Source: Lasiosphaeris hirsuta
Lineage: Eukaryota > Ascomycota > Sordariomycetes > Sordariales > Lasiosphaeriaceae
Assembly: GCA_030549175.1 (NCBI GenBank)
Contig: JAUKUA010000003.1
Span: 496,001-560,000 of the forward strand
Length of the DNA stretch: 64,000 nucleotides
Reading direction: 5' to 3'
Below, piece after piece: positions 21,022-33,248 of this stretch. The notes beneath the pieces were generated by a model. That model was given only the letters and a program-made list of their open reading frames with translations. It ran no database searches and was not told the origin of the DNA. Position 1 is the stretch's first letter. Each line of letters opens with the position of its first letter. Made by a program: the position numbers and the translations under genes.

Positions 21022-22161
21022 CTGGTTGGTTTGGACATGTGGGAGGAAATAGGGGGATGCTACGAATATTTATCTCGGCTGTTCAAAGATCTGAGATGGA
21101 GGCAGTAACTCAGAGGTGGAGAGTATACGGTGAGGTATGATTGTTCCGAGTTCTGCTTGTTGTGGGCCCCACTATGATTGTCGCATGAAGTTTGAAGTCT
21201 GGCGGGTGACTGTATGTGTGCCCAGAGTTACAATCATGACTGAATTGGATGATTCAATTCCCAGCAAAACATGGGACTCAAATGACTGGATTTGCTTTCA
21301 CATTCAGTCCGACAAAAACCGCAAGCACAAGTGGGATACGCGGCAGCTGATGCGAGAACCTCCTCCTTGTCATTCAAGTACCAGGCTATGTGAGAAGGCC
21401 GAAAACCGCCCATGCAGAACCGATGTCGAGACCAGGCCAGTGAATACAGCGTTGTGCAGCACCATCGGCCACATGGGAGCAACGAGGAAAACGGCACCCA
21501 TGGTTGCCATTATGAGCTTCTTGATAAACTTTGCCTGTTCAGACTGCTTGTGCGTCTCATGGCGGGTCCCTCCGATGCGAATGACGTCGCCCACCATCTG
21601 AATTTCTGGCTTCCCAGATGCATTCGCTGCAGCTCGGCCATGGAGATTTGGAAGCTGTCTTTCTTTGTGTGCGTTTGTGATGGGTCATGGTCGTAACCCA
21701 ACGGCCCGGCGGTATGGATCCGGGTTTCAGGGGCGGCCGCGTGGAAGACTAACTAACACTTGAATGATAAGTCTCGATCGGGATTGGGTCAGACGGACCC
21801 ATGAAGAGCAGCAACTCGAAGTTGGTGGTGGCGGGTCAGGCACCAGTCTCGGATAGCCCACATTGCATACATTATCCGGCTGTGCGCATAACCCCGACCG
21901 AGAGGCTGCATGACGGGAGTCGATGGTCGAATAAAGCGGGGGGGGGGGCGCGACGGGTAAGTCGATGGCGGTTCCGCCGTGTCGCATGGTTGCATAAAGG
22001 GAAAGGGGACGAGCCCGGAAACCCCGCACCTGCGCAACGGTCCAATGCCGTGATCTTATCTCGTCCGTCTCCAATCTCAGCAACTGCACTTGACGACCAA
22101 GGCCCAAACCGAACACTACTGGCGATTCGATATCCGATATTCGATATCGCCGACTTTGAAG
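21022..22161. other. intergenic, divergent promoter region
   Basis: Lies between the APH-like gene (minus) and the hypothetical gene at 22162 (plus). Short ORFs without features; a 10-nt G run is near 21940. Confidence 0.45.
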
Positions 22162-22884
22162 ATGGAAGCGCATGCCGCACACGTCGAGAATGAGCTGCCC
22201 TACCACCACATGTCCTGCTACAAGCACCTGGGCATTGAGTGGGACGCCGAGGGCAGCGGCCAGCCGCGACTGCGCATCACATTTCCCAACGAGCTGATTG
22301 CGCGGGCTTATCGCAAGATCCTCCGGCGCAACCGCTTCCACCGCGGCGAGCGCACAAAAACCGAGACGGCCGGCCACGACGTCTGGATCCAGATCCCCGC
22401 CGACGTCACCAAGATCCGCGTCGGCGACAGCCTGCGCGGCTTCGTCTTCGTCTTCTCGTCGCGCGGCATGGCCGACGAGTGGGAGACCAACACGATGCTC
22501 TGGCGGCGGTACCGCGACAGGAAAACCGAGCTGTGCCTCGACCCGTACCTGAACGGGCTCGACAGCTCCCGCCTCCGGACCATGTGCATGAAGCTGGAGG
22601 AGGGCCCGGGCCCGGGCGAGCAGCAGCGGTCGAGCGAGCGCGGCAGCAGGCGGGGGAGCCACCACGGGGGCGTGCGCGAGAAGGTCGACGGCGAGCCCAG
22701 GCGGCGGCGCGAGGTCCACCACGATATCTACGGCGAGCCGCTGGAGAAGAGGGACTCGGGCAGGAGACGACACAAGGATCGCCCGATATCATCACCAACG
22801 ACTGCCCCGCTGGATGCCGACGCACGCTACTACAACAAATCTGGCACGCCAAGTCCGCGGTTTAGGTTCAACTGGTTTAGATAG
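22162..22884 (+). CDS. conserved-looking hypothetical protein with Arg/Ser-rich tail
   Basis: A 240-aa frame starting at the first ATG after a TTG-opened extension. The N-terminal 150 residues are mixed alpha/beta with well-formed hydrophobic spacing (LRITFPNELIARAYRKILRR, DVWIQIPADVTKIRVGDSLR, FVFVFSSRGMADEWETNTML). The last 90 residues are low-complexity, rich in Arg, Ser, Glu and Pro, ending RFRFNWFR. Codon usage is strongly GC3-biased like the neighbouring real genes, which favours this frame over the long antisense frame 21727..22773. No signal peptide, membrane segment or known domain is seen. Function not recognised. Confidence 0.65.
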   Translation: MEAHAAHVENELPYHHMSCYKHLGIEWDAEGSGQPRLRITFPNELIARAYRKILRRNRFHRGERTKTETAGHDVWIQIPADVTKIRVGDSLRGFVFVFSSRGMADEWETNTMLWRRYRDRKTELCLDPYLNGLDSSRLRTMCMKLEEGPGPGEQQRSSERGSRRGSHHGGVREKVDGEPRRRREVHHDIYGEPLEKRDSGRRRHKDRPISSPTTAPLDADARYYNKSGTPSPRFRFNWFR

Positions 22885-23580
22885 TGCGAATGACATTTTT
22901 TCTTCTTTTTCTATTGTCGCGCGTTACTGCAGTTGGTGAATATGAAGAGAATCTCAATTGACTTGAACCATTGGGAAGTCGGCAGAAATGCCAGGTGAGT
23001 TTCGTTGTGATTTGCGTCCTGACATGTGGCTGGAAGCTGCCTTCCGGTGTATTTTTCATGATGAGGAAGGTTGCAGATGTCAGAAGTCCTTACCCGCTTT
23101 GCAGAAAGCTGCGACAGCTCGAGCGCACTGCGTGTAATTAATTACGGGCGCGTAACGCGGCAAGACGCCCGGGCCAATTTGGCATGGTTACGGCGCCCGC
23201 CAGATGCATATACTCCCGCCTGGCATTTGAAGCTTTGAAGCCTTTCGCATCGCAATTGAGATCATGTCCGTCGCCTTTTGCTCTGCTGCGATGGCGGCGA
23301 GCGCTGCGACCGACGGCGCTCTTTGCCACTGGGGTTTGCGACACCCCCATGCATCCTCCCGACCGTGCATTCCTCAGAGCCTTGTCGAGCGGGGATGATT
23401 GGTGTGCCACACCTCGGGGTCACACGGACAAACTTGGCGCTCACAGCTGAGCGTGACTCCACAATCTAATCCCTGTTTGTGTTAGCGAGAGACTTCAGAA
23501 AGACGGCTGAGCCCTTGGGGAAGTGCCTTTCTGACATCTCTCTGACATCAGGAGCAAATCCAGCACCTCGAAAAAGGAGT

Positions 23581-23624
<44 letters not shown>

Positions 23625-23958
23625 CAGAGAGAGAGATAGGGTTTACCATGTGACACAGGCTTCGTTTGAGTATATTCAAGGACTGGAGATAAGAGTTGAT
23701 TATAGTGCTATTTGGTTGTGTCCATCAACTTGTATTCGGGCTCTGAAGTCGCGCGCTAGCAGCAATGGCAGGAGCGATGGTCCGAGCCTCTAAGCCTCCG
23801 AAACCTGGAGCAAAGCGTTGTGCAACGGCCGCACCCCCACCAACCTTCGGTCTTCCATTTGGCCCCGATCATCTTTAGGGCGTTGGCACTCGACCGAAAG
23901 CCTTCGCTACCGCTGGGATGGGACATGGAACGACTTCCGGTGACACCCGAATGCCGCC
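22885..23958. other. intergenic, upstream of kinase fusion gene
   Basis: No supported gene; includes a GA microsatellite at 23584-23637. Confidence 0.5.
23584..23637. repeat. (GA)n microsatellite
   Basis: About 54 nt of almost pure GA dinucleotide repeat with two GACA interruptions, some 320 nt upstream of the kinase fusion ATG. Confidence 0.95.
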
Positions 23959-26900
23959 ATGGCGCCAACCGCGTACGACTCCTTCTCCCACAAGGTGTAC
24001 GAGGAGATCCTCCAGCGCCTGCAGCGGAAAGAGGAGGAACGCCTCCGCTTCGCCATCCAGGGCACCGGTAAGTCGGTCCTCCACAATGACAACCTCCGCG
24101 CCTTCTTCCAGAGCCTCGTTCCCAGCGGCCAGACGACCACCGAGTACTTTGGTCTCGATGAGAATTCCCTCATCACGCGAGTCCGCGAGCGCAAGCTATA
24201 CGATTTCCTTGCCGTCTTGATCTTTGCCACGTGCGGAATCGAAGCCGCTCTCGTCTTCACCAACGAGCTGTTGATCCAAGATGAGCCGTCCCTGCGCCGC
24301 AGGGGCAGACGCCTTGACGAGCTCCCTGCCGACCGTCAGCAGCTGATCGAACTGTTTGGCGTTGTGGCCGCCGATAAGTTTGTGTCCAACCAGGCTTGCT
24401 TCAGTACCGTTGTCATCATCAACCGCCAGGAAGTCAGGGTGCAGGACCCTGAGAGCCAGCGCCTTCCCTATTTGGAGGAGACGCTGCTTGGAAAGGGCTC
24501 CTTTGGCAAGGTCTTCAAGGTCAAGATCGCCAAGGGCCATTTTAGCGACCCTCTCACCGGGATCAAGTCCAGTACGCACAAAGAGTTCGCCCGCAAGGAC
24601 TACCTCCTCAGCAGCGAGTATCCTGCCAAGGGAGAGCGTGACATCATGGACAAGATCCTGAAAAGCTCCACGATTGCCTGCGAAAACGTCGTTCAGAACC
24701 ATGGCAGCCTCGAGATCGGCTCGGCTACCTATAGTCTGTTCATGCCGCTGGCCGTCTGCGATCTCAGGGCGTACATGGCGCCAGAGGACGAGACCAAGCC
24801 CAAGCCCGGGCCCAAGACCATTGCCAGTAGGGCCAGCATGATCGACGGCGCAGAGGGGCTGGCAGGCGGGCTCAAGTTTCTGCACACCGAGATGAAGTCG
24901 GCCGAAAAGATGGAGGACATTGTCTGCTATCACATGGACCTCAAACCCAGCAATATTCTCCTCTTTCGCAAGGATGGGAGTGGGGAAGATGGCTATATCT
25001 GGAAACTGAGTGACTTTGGGATGTCACGTGTCAAGATACGTCGCCGGGGCCAGGACGGAGAGAGAGTGAAGGATTTCAATAGCTGGTTCATTCCCCGCCC
25101 GAAGCCTGCCGACCCTTCCCTGTCTGGTACAATCAACCGCCGCGGAGAGGGAACCTACCTGTCCCCCGAGTCGGTGTTATCGGAGAGAAGCATGGGTGTC
25201 GGTAGCGACGTATGGTCGCTGGCCTGCGTCATCAGTGTCGTCTTTTCGTTCCTGGAGGACGGCAGCAGAGCCATTGAGCTCTACCAACAAGGCAGGTTGA
25301 GCCATTCCAAGGCAGACGGCTACGACCGTTTCTTCTTGCGCGGAAGAGGCTTTGCCTCGGCAAGAGTGAACCCCGAGGTTCACAAGTGGCATACCAAGCT
25401 CATCGAAAGCGCGAAGAGGCGGGACCCCGTTGAAGGGGAGGCGGTGAAGTCCATGCTCAGGTTTTTGGAAGAGTCGGTTTTCGAGGTAGATCAGACCAAG
25501 CGTTGCAGCGCCAAAGATGTCCAGGACATGCTCCGCACTACCTTTAGGATATACAGGCGCCTGGATGAACCGAATGCCGAGAACTTGGAGGGCAAGCAGC
25601 CGAAGTCTCTTTCGGTGTTTCCTTGGAATCCCTTGAGACGGCGATCAAGGTGAGTCTACACTTTGAAATTGCGAATTCGTGGCGCTCGTTCGCGAAGTAT
25701 TGAGGCCCCTTTGAGAAGCCTCGGGATCGCCTTTTGCCTTGTCTTGATCTCATAAGAAAATGTGGCGAACTAACGGTTCGCTGGCGTAGAACGGAGACAT
25801 GTGCCGACGGCCGAGTTGAGGAGTGGTTTCTTTCAACTTCGGGTGATTACAAGGGCTGCGACATTTCCCCCGATGCATCGTTGGTCGTGTATTGGACGGA
25901 TATAAAGCTCTCTGTGTACACAAATCAATCCCTGCCCCCTAGAGAAGGACCACGGCGGGTGACCCCTGCGGCAGAGCACACGCTGGAAGAAACCAATTGT
26001 ATTTGGAAGACAGCCAAAGTGACGCGGAAATACCTCATCGCGTCGACCTCTGGTGGTAGTTTCAATGTAAGCCGCGAACCCATTTCCGTTTGTGTCACTT
26101 GGCCGGAGGTAGGTGCTGACACTTCTGCCCAAGCTATATATCTTCGACCTGCAGCGTGGAGATTCTGTAGATATCACCCTCAACTACCTCTCCCGGCTGA
26201 CATTTCTTGCCCCCGAAATACATACGCTCTCCATCTCTGCCGACAGCAAGACAATTGCCTGTATCTTACAGGACCGAGAGGAAGATAACAACCCCGGTAC
26301 CCTGTTCACTGCTGAGACGAGCGAGCTCTTGAAGCTTGTGAAGCGACGGCAAGTCCAGCACCATGAAAGCCATGGGTTCTGCTCTGACCCCGAAGCTGAC
26401 TGACTGTAGCCCGAGCGGTGCAACCGAAGGAGCCTCAAGCAATGCGTCCAGCAACGACAGTATAAGCGAGCCGCCGGTGGGTCATTCGCAGAAACTAGAC
26501 TGCCCGGCGCCATTCGTGACACACCTGTCCTTCTGCAGCCGGGACGAGCTCTACATGGTTGTCCAGCCTGAGCTTACAGTCCGGAGCCGCGAGCACAAGA
26601 TCACACTTGTATACGTATCCATCTCCGCCAAAAGAATCGTATCTGTTGTTATCGAGTCTAGAGTAAGCCTTCCACCCACCTCTACTAACAATATCGTGGT
26701 TCGAACTGATGCGCCACAAACAGGGCTTTGATAGCAGCACTACCGCCGGGCTATTTACCACCTTTGCTCCCTTTCAACAAGAGGCTATCACCTGTGCGAT
26801 TGTCACCAGGGAGAAGGGGCTACATGTCCAGAGCCTCGCAGGCCAAGAACCATTCTCAATGCACAAGGACATCCGGGGTTATCGGGTCCTCAAGCTGATG

Positions 26901-27179
26901 ATCGACTCGGACGACAAAGTCTATGCTATCGGGACTCCAACAGCAAGTAACCGGCTTCAGCTTCTGGAGTTGACCATCCCGCGGTCATCAACAGAAGGGG
27001 TTTCCGTGCAAGAGATCGCCCAACTCTCAGGGCTGACCATTCATGACGACTTCACGGAACAAGTGGCCACGGTTGCTGGGGAGAAATGTGCTCTCGTTGC
27101 TGCCCTCGTGGGCGTAAATCGTCGCGCAATTTACAGGGTCCGGCTCTCTGAGCCAGAGGACTCGGAGTCGGACTCATAG
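23959..27179 (+). CDS. Ser/Thr protein kinase fused to C-terminal WD40/propeller-like region
   Basis: Exons 23959..25649, 25790..26066, 26134..26348, 26410..26662 and 26724..27179 give 963 aa. Residues 1-170 are a helical N-terminal region. A kinase domain follows: Gly-loop LGKGSFGKVFKV (178-189), Lys in FARKDYL (213), HMDLKPSNILL (Asp327), DFG (352-354), GTYLSPESV and SDVWSLACVISVVF. HRD is HMD, common in fungal kinases of this type; the catalytic residues are intact, so it is probably active. After the kinase, residues about 590-960 form repeated beta strands with WD-like units (GCDISPDASLVVYWTD, LYIFDLQRGD, IHTLSISADSKTIACILQD, THLSFCSRDELYMVV, FTTFAPFQQEAITCAI). Intron 3 (26349..26409) uses a GC-AG donor, GCAAGT; the others are GT-AG. 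This architecture is seen in NLR-like or het-associated fungal kinases; substrate unknown. Confidence 0.85.
26349..26409 (+). other. GC-AG intron in kinase fusion gene
   Basis: The donor GCAAGT and acceptor CTGTAG are the only pair that joins the two open frames in phase (phase 2). The branch point candidate CTGAC lies in the repeated CTGACTGACTG just before the acceptor. Confidence 0.8.
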
Positions 27180-27245
27180 CGTCCGCGCGGGCTCTCAAGC
27201 CTCCTATCCTAGTTCTAACGTATTTGGTATGTCCCTGGAAACTCC

Positions 27246-28743
27246 TCAAACCCCCGAGGGTAGCATGTCCACGGGATCATCTTTTTCCTTCAACAACATA
27301 TGGCGCGTCAACTCCTTGAGACTCAGGTCCGGACTCACTCGGATCTTGGGGGCTAGCCTGCGGAACACAACGCCGTCGCGCTGGACCAGCCAGTAGTAAA
27401 AGAGCACCGTCAACGCGGTGAGCAGCACCGCGGCGACCACGTATATCCAAACCATCGAAGTCCCGACGATCCGCCCTCCGTCCTCGGCGTCATAGTCAAA
27501 GAAGTTCATCCCAAAAAGCGCCTGATGCCCAATCCAAGTCAGCGAGCAACCCCAGGAACCCAAATCGGGCTCAAAACTTACCGCGACAAACGATCCCGGG
27601 AGGTAGAGCAGGGTTAGCATGGTGATGAAAACAGCCGACTTGTTGAGCTGCAGCATGTTGCCGTTCTGCTCCGTCGCCACGATCTGGTCGCGGAACGACA
27701 GGGTGTTGGCCAGCAGGCGGGCCGTCATGCGGGCGCGCTCCTGCATGTGGGCGGCAGTCCGCGCGTGGGCGCGGCTTTGGCGGCGGAGGTTCCGCAGCGT
27801 CAGCGTGCCGGTGTGCCGGTCGGCCGTCGGGGACAGGGAGGCGAGGAAGGACGAGAGGTCGTCGAGCGTGGCCGACGTGGTGGCCAGGATGGTGGGGATC
27901 TGCAGGAAGCGCGTCTCGAGCGCGATGAGGGCGCTGAGGTTGTCGTAGCCGATGCGCAGCGGCTCCTCGATGAAGGTGGCGAAGGTGGTGTTGGCGATGG
28001 GCAGGAAGCTGCGCTCCAGGTGGGCGAGGTACAGCCGCCAGGCCGGCGAGTAGGCCGAGAAGAGGATGCGGTGCAGCCAGAACGGCTCCGTCTCTGGCCG
28101 CGTGTGGTCGAGCAGCCACCGGGTGGCTTGCTGATGGCCTTTGGAGTCCGGGGTCGGGCTGAAGAGGACGAAGGTGCTCTGGCCTGTGTGGCCGTCGTAG
28201 CGGTGCCAGATGCCGCTTTGCCGGATGACCCACCGGTCCTCGCTCGCTTTGTACTCGGGGTACTTGACGGTGTAGGAGATTTCTGGCCGGGACATCAGTC
28301 GGGACGAGAGCACGATTTGTCAGAAGCCGTACCGATCACATCACCGGTGCGCATTTCTGTGTACGGGATGCATGAGACCTCTTCAAGGTCGAGATTACGG
28401 GTATAGAAGCACGAGGGTATCTCCCAGAACGACGGATCGATGCCATGACTTGACACGATGAGATCCAGCATCGGCCTCGTGATCTGCAGCGGCCGCCAGG
28501 AGTTGCGCTGGCATATTGATCTGTGGACGGTCAGCCGCAAGAGCGACTTGAGTCTGTGACTCGAGACTGTACTGACATGAAGCGGCATTTGTAGCTGCTG
28601 GACTGTGCGGCCTCGAGGTGGCTGCTCAGCTCCGGCAGAGTCGAGAACTGGAGCTGCCGGGCTCCCGGTCCTGGTCGCAACACATCGATGAGACGCACTG
28701 GCTCAGTCAGGCTCTCGACGAAGCAGTTGTCAAGCAAAGCCAT
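27246..28743 (-). CDS. CorA-like Mg2+ transporter-family protein (fungal type)
   Basis: Exons (complement) 28577..28743, 28333..28520, 27582..28282 and 27246..27521 give 443 aa. Fungal CorA-like proteins have a soluble N-domain and two C-terminal transmembrane helices separated by a GMN motif. Here TM1 is FITMLTLLYLPGSFVA, then LFGMNFFDYD carries the GMN signature, then TM2 MVWIYVVAAVLLTALTVLFY and a cytosolic tail. The N-domain has NSWRPLQITRPMLDLIVSSH, FWEIPSCF and IRQSGIWHRYD, as in relatives. A 60-nt intron (27522..27581) is a multiple of three and free of stops, so naive ORF calling would insert 20 residues between TM1 and GMN. The start at 28743 is the first ATG in the open frame; an upstream exon remains possible. 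Ends only 66 nt from the convergent kinase fusion gene. Ion specificity unproven. Confidence 0.85.
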
Positions 28744-29174
28744 GAGCGCCGGCCAAATGCGTGGCGTGTGGTTTGTGGTATGCAATCGTGTATTGAGGCT
28801 CAGTTAAGGTACTACTGATGTGAAGACAGGGCCCGAACGGGCGTTGCAAAGCTACAGTGTGGCCTTTATAACCGACAAGCAAAAAAAAAAAAAAAAAAAA
28901 ACCAACCGTAACGCCCTGTCGCCCAGACGCGACACCGAACCTCCCTGTGACCGTATTTGCCATCCAAATCCGCCCACAGCGCATGTTCATTTACCCCGCC
29001 CCCTGGCCTGTTTGGCTAGGTGCTGCGCCCCCCCCCCCCCCAAGCCCCTCGGAGCCTGTCGGGCATCTCTCTGACAGGAGAATCTGCCTGTCGCACAAGA
29101 CAGCTCACTGGTCTCGAATCGCACTGGAAGTTTATTAGGGCAAAGCGCCAAACCGGGGGTCATTCGGCCGCTGC
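28744..29174. other. intergenic with homopolymer runs
   Basis: Upstream region of the CorA-like gene. It contains a 21-nt A run (28881-28901) and a C run of about 14 nt ending near 29041. No gene seen. Confidence 0.5.
28881..28901. repeat. poly-A tract (21 nt)
   Basis: Uninterrupted A run on the plus strand, T on the coding strand of the downstream CorA-like gene. Confidence 0.95.
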
Positions 29175-29558
29175 TTACTCGATTTCAGACTGGATACGTT
29201 TGTTAGCAAACCATTAGGGAGGGGGGGAGGGGGGGCAATGGCATTCGGACCCGGGGACTTGGCACTCACGTCTTCCACTTTCCGCGGCGCGGAGAAACAC
29301 CACTGGTCTTCCTTCATCTGCACGACATGGTTTCCCGTCAGCCAAACCAACCTGGTAAATCCGCACCATGCGATGCGCTGCATGTGATGCGGTGTGCGTC
29401 TGCTCTGCAGGGCGCGCGAGGCGTACCCGAATGTTAAAGTCCTTCTGGCCTGGGAACAGCTGCTCGAGCAGCTCCTGCAGGGTGTCCTTCTTGAGGTAGC
29501 GCGACGTGACGTTCTGGTGGACTACGTCCTTGACGGGCTGCTTTTTCGTCGAGGCCAT
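29175..29558 (-). CDS. small 64-aa protein of unknown function, three exons
   Basis: Exons (complement) 29427..29558, 29270..29317 and 29175..29189 encode 64 residues: 44 from exon 1 (ending KDFNIR), 16 from exon 2 (MKEDQWCFSAPRKVED) and 4 from exon 3 (SEIE). Introns 29318..29426 and 29190..29269 are GT-AG with TAAC/TGAC-type branch points, and all junctions are phase 0. The body has an amphipathic helix (YLKKDTLQELLEQLFPG) followed by a short beta-like WCFSAPRK segment. The frame is open upstream of the chosen Met; a start at about 29718-29720 would add 54 mainly basic, low-complexity residues. No signal peptide or membrane segment is seen in the short form. The consistent splice logic argues for a real gene, but I do not recognise the family. 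Confidence 0.6.
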
Positions 29559-30593
29559 CGGGTTTGCTGTCGCGGTCCAGGCGGTCGATGCCGTGTTGGT
29601 GCGGACGGTGGCATGTGTGCTGTTGCGGCTGCTGTCGCTGTCGTTGATGCTCGGCCGTCGCTGACGGCGGCCACGGGCACGGGTCAAGCGGGTGATTATT
29701 CGCGCGAGGAGGCCAAACATCAAATGGAGAACAAAAACTTTCAAAGCAAAGGGGGCTTCTGGCTGGTCGCGGGCATGGACGGTGACGCGGTCTGTGCCTG
29801 TTAAGTATTTGCGATGGGACGATCCGTCGAGGCTCTGGGCGGCAGCGGCCACGTCACTGGGAAGCGACTCAAACGAGGATGAGAAGGCAAATCGAAGAAG
29901 TCCGAGTCAGCTGATATAGGCAGGTGGGAAAAGCGTGCACACCGAAGCGCAAACAGGCACAGGATTGCGGACGGCGGGCGACCGACAGTGGACGCCGGGA
30001 CCTGCCTGTCTGCCCTGGTTTTCCATGAGGGCTCACAGCCTCCACTGCCTGCCAGGCCGTCGCGCCGTCTCCTCGCGAGTAAACCGTGGCCATTGGCGCC
30101 TTGCCAAGCGAGTCGCATGGAGGCCTGCAAAAGTGTTCTACGCTCCCACTGGACCACTTTTCGTGGGGGGAGGGGCAAGCAGCGCTGCACATCACCGAAA
30201 CGGGGCGAGTTAGATGTCTTGCTCCAGTCGCAGGAGGACAGCCTCGGTAGCGTCCCTCGCTTTTTCAATCATGATACCCGATTACCTGCCGTCTTTTGCT
30301 TGGATCCATGTCAGCGTGTGACCATGGGGATGGGGTTCGCGAATAACCGGGTACTTTTGTAGCCTAACGGCGAATACGCAATGTCCACCGAACAAAAACC
30401 CCCACGTTCCCGACAACATCGCTATTGTTCCCTCACCCATGGCGCTCTCCATGATTCGCCAAACCCCCTGCATTTCCGTCCCCGCGAAGCACGCACCGCC
30501 AGGGGCACTGTCGCGTCTATTTCCCCGTCGCGCTCCCTCCAGCTAGCCATCCTTCCCACCCACCACAACCATAACCATAACGGCGATCGCATA
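29559..30593. other. intergenic, upstream of permease
   Basis: Divergent region between the small 64-aa gene (minus) and the permease (plus). No supported gene apart from the possible N-terminal extension of the small gene down to about 29720. Confidence 0.45.
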
Positions 30594-33248
30594 ATGTCTG
30601 ACTCCCACGAGTTATCATGGTACCCGGACTGGGCGCCGCGGCCGTCCTACGGCCCCGTGCCCGCCGTCGATCCCGACCCAGGAGGACCCCCTGATCCACC
30701 ACCACCACCACCACCACCACCACCATCCTCCGGGAGACTACCGCTCCGGGAACGGGATGAGCTCATTCAGACGGCGACGACTACGACACCGCCCCGGACC
30801 CCGAGCCCCCAGCATTCGCCGAGCCCGCGGCCCACGCCCCAGATGGCACACGCCGGCACCGTAGCCGGCGGGCCCGGGGTCGGGCTGGGGTTGTTGCTCG
30901 CGCCGCCGACGGCGGGCGGCAGTGTCGGAGGCAGCCGCACGTCGGTCGCGACCTCGGAGGGGTACACCCGGGGGCCGGATATTATGATTGTGGTGACGCC
31001 GAACCCGGAGCGCATGGTGGAGAGGAAGCTGAGGGGGATTCATTTGTTTGTGGGTTTGCATGGGTTCTAGGGTTTGAGTGTCTAGTCGTCGTGGCTGACG
31101 GTTGTTGGGGGCAGATGATTACGATTAATGCGACGCTGGGGACCGGGCTGTACTGGCGCGGCGGGCAGATTCTCGAGCTCGGGGGCCCGCTAGCCGTGCT
31201 GTTGTCCTTTCTGATTGTTGGGTTGCTGGCTTGGGCCGTCATGCAGTGCATCACGGAGATGCTGTGCATCTGGCCGATTCCCGGCGCCATGTCAGTCTAT
31301 GTGAGCGAGTTTGTCGATGCCGAGCTGGGGATTACGGTGGGCGTGGCTTACTGGTGAGTCGGCTCTGCGGGATCCGAGTATCGAGCTGGCGGTGCTCGCT
31401 TGGTCTTGTCGTGTGATGCTGATGGATTGATGCAGGTTCACATACTCGGTGGCGTTCGCGGCCCTTCTTGCTACGGTTGCCGAGGAGTTTGACTTTTGGG
31501 GTGACAACAAGGCTCTGGACGCAGGTATCATCTACGTGCTGTTCCCCTTGTGTCTGGTTGCTATAAACTCGTTTGGCGTCGAGGTAGGACTTGCGTCCCC
31601 GCCTGCTCGTTCACGTGTACTGACTGCCGCTCAGATATATGGCTGGATCGAAGTTGTCACTGGCAGCCTGAAGATTGGAATGTTGGGTGTCATTGCCATA
31701 TCTTTGATCGTAATCCACTCGACCAAGTTATGCGAGTCGGGTGTGGAGAAAGGAGGACAGCAGTGCACCGAGTTTGATCGTACGTCTATTGCCAAGTGTT
31801 TCAAGATCTAGTCACTGACTGCAGCAGCCTGGAAGGCCGAGAACCTCGCGGCATACGACACCGATGCCGCCAAGAACTGGGGCTCTGCTTTGATGTAACA
31901 CTCCCACACACTTTGGCTTTGCCGTTGCTGACCCTGCTAGGATCTCCCTTTCCATCGCCATGTTTGCCTACGTAGGGGTTGAGATAGTGGCGGCATCGGC
32001 CCTCGAAGCAAAGTGGCCAGAAAGGCACGACCGCACGAGTTCCGACATGTCTCGACGGTCCCACGATACCCTCATCGGCTCCTCGGTCAAGTTCTCTGCT
32101 GTTTACATACCTGTGCTTGCCGCCATTGCTTATAGCGTTAGCGGGGTTCTTGTCACCCTTGATATTGCCAGAGATGACCCCTCGCTTCCTCGCCTGAGCT
32201 GGATCAATCACACAGACACTGCCAACAACCTAAACACTACTTCTGCCTTTGTTCTCATCGCGGCAAAGAGGGGGATGGTCCCCCTGGCAAATTCCTTTAA
32301 TTTCTTTCTGATCTTTACCGCTCTCAGCTGCGCCAACACCAACCTCTATGTGTCGTCGCGAATGCTGTTTGGTCTGACGAGTCGACTGGAGGGCGGTAGT
32401 GGCCAGCCCATGTTGCTGCGAATCCTCGCATATTTTGGAAAGACAAATCGCCGCAAGGTGCCGATGCGGGCCATGATCTTTTCGGCGCTCGCCTTCTGGT
32501 GGGTGCCGTTTCTGCAGCTTGCTGATGGGCCCGAGGCAGAAGCTACTGCTGGCAGGGTAGGTTTCGTTCCCGAATTTTGACGACTTTCAAGGCTAACAAG
32601 ACGACAAGTTTATTGAGGTTCTGACGGAGATGAGTTCCATTGCAGTTCTCATAGTTTGGGCGTGCCAGTGCCTGGCCTTCATACGATACTATCGTTGGTT
32701 GGTATCCCCACAATATGGTTTCCAGAGGGTAGTTGGGTTATATTAACTCGAGTCCCAGTATCTCCCGGCATCGTGTTGTTCTCCAAGCAAAGAAGATCTC
32801 GCAGGTTCGTCGCTGGGATAAGGACGACTGGAAAGATTACCCGTACCGCAGCCACGGGCAGCCGTTTCTAGCTTACATGGCGCTTGCGGGATGCCTTGCC
32901 GTACTCTTCATCGCCAACGGTGCGGCATTGTGGATTGGATTCAATCTTGTGCCGTTTCTCTCGTCATATCTTTTTGTGAGTGCCTCTTGACACTTCTACA
33001 ACACGGCGGCACGCGCCAGGTATCAGCTTCGGTTGCAGAAACGGGCATCCCTCGTCCCTGCTACCCTAAGCCCCGACCGCAATTCCTCGTGGCTAATTTG
33101 ATGTCGGCAGATTATCGCCTTCCTCGCTTTCTGGCTGGTTCTTAAAGTCACCAGGGGAGCCAAGTGGTCGTTTGTGGACTTGTCGAGGCCTAACCAGGTC
33201 ATCAAGAAACTCAAGGACCTGCACGATATTCGATTGGCAGCGACATAG
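30594..33248 (+). CDS. amino acid permease (YAT/APC family) with Pro-rich N-terminus
   Basis: Nine exons: 30594..31049, 31115..31353, 31436..31583, 31635..31779, 31828..31894, 31941..32556, 32609..32697, 32759..32975 and 33111..33248, giving 704 aa. It imports amino acids across the plasma membrane with H+. Evidence: the TM1 signature MITINATLGTGLYWRGG; then the PIPGAMSVYVSEFVDAELG motif, AMFAYVGVEIVAASALEAKWP, the loop YRCISRHR...VRRWDKDDWKDYPYRSHGQP typical of fungal YAT permeases, and the final helices AGCLAVLFIANGAALWIGF and IIAFLAFWLVLKVTRG. About 12 helices are inferred. The cytosolic N-terminus (about 150 residues) is unusually long, Pro-rich (ten consecutive Pro) and Ser/Thr-rich, a plausible site for phospho- and ubiquitin regulation. 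The acceptor at 31828 could instead be three nt upstream. The substrate cannot be read from sequence. Confidence 0.9.

Noticed and set aside
21727..22773. 348-codon minus-strand ORF
   Set aside because: Antisense shadow of the plus-strand gene at 22162..22884; composition is Ala/Val/Pro/Arg-rich as expected for the reverse of a GC3-rich gene.
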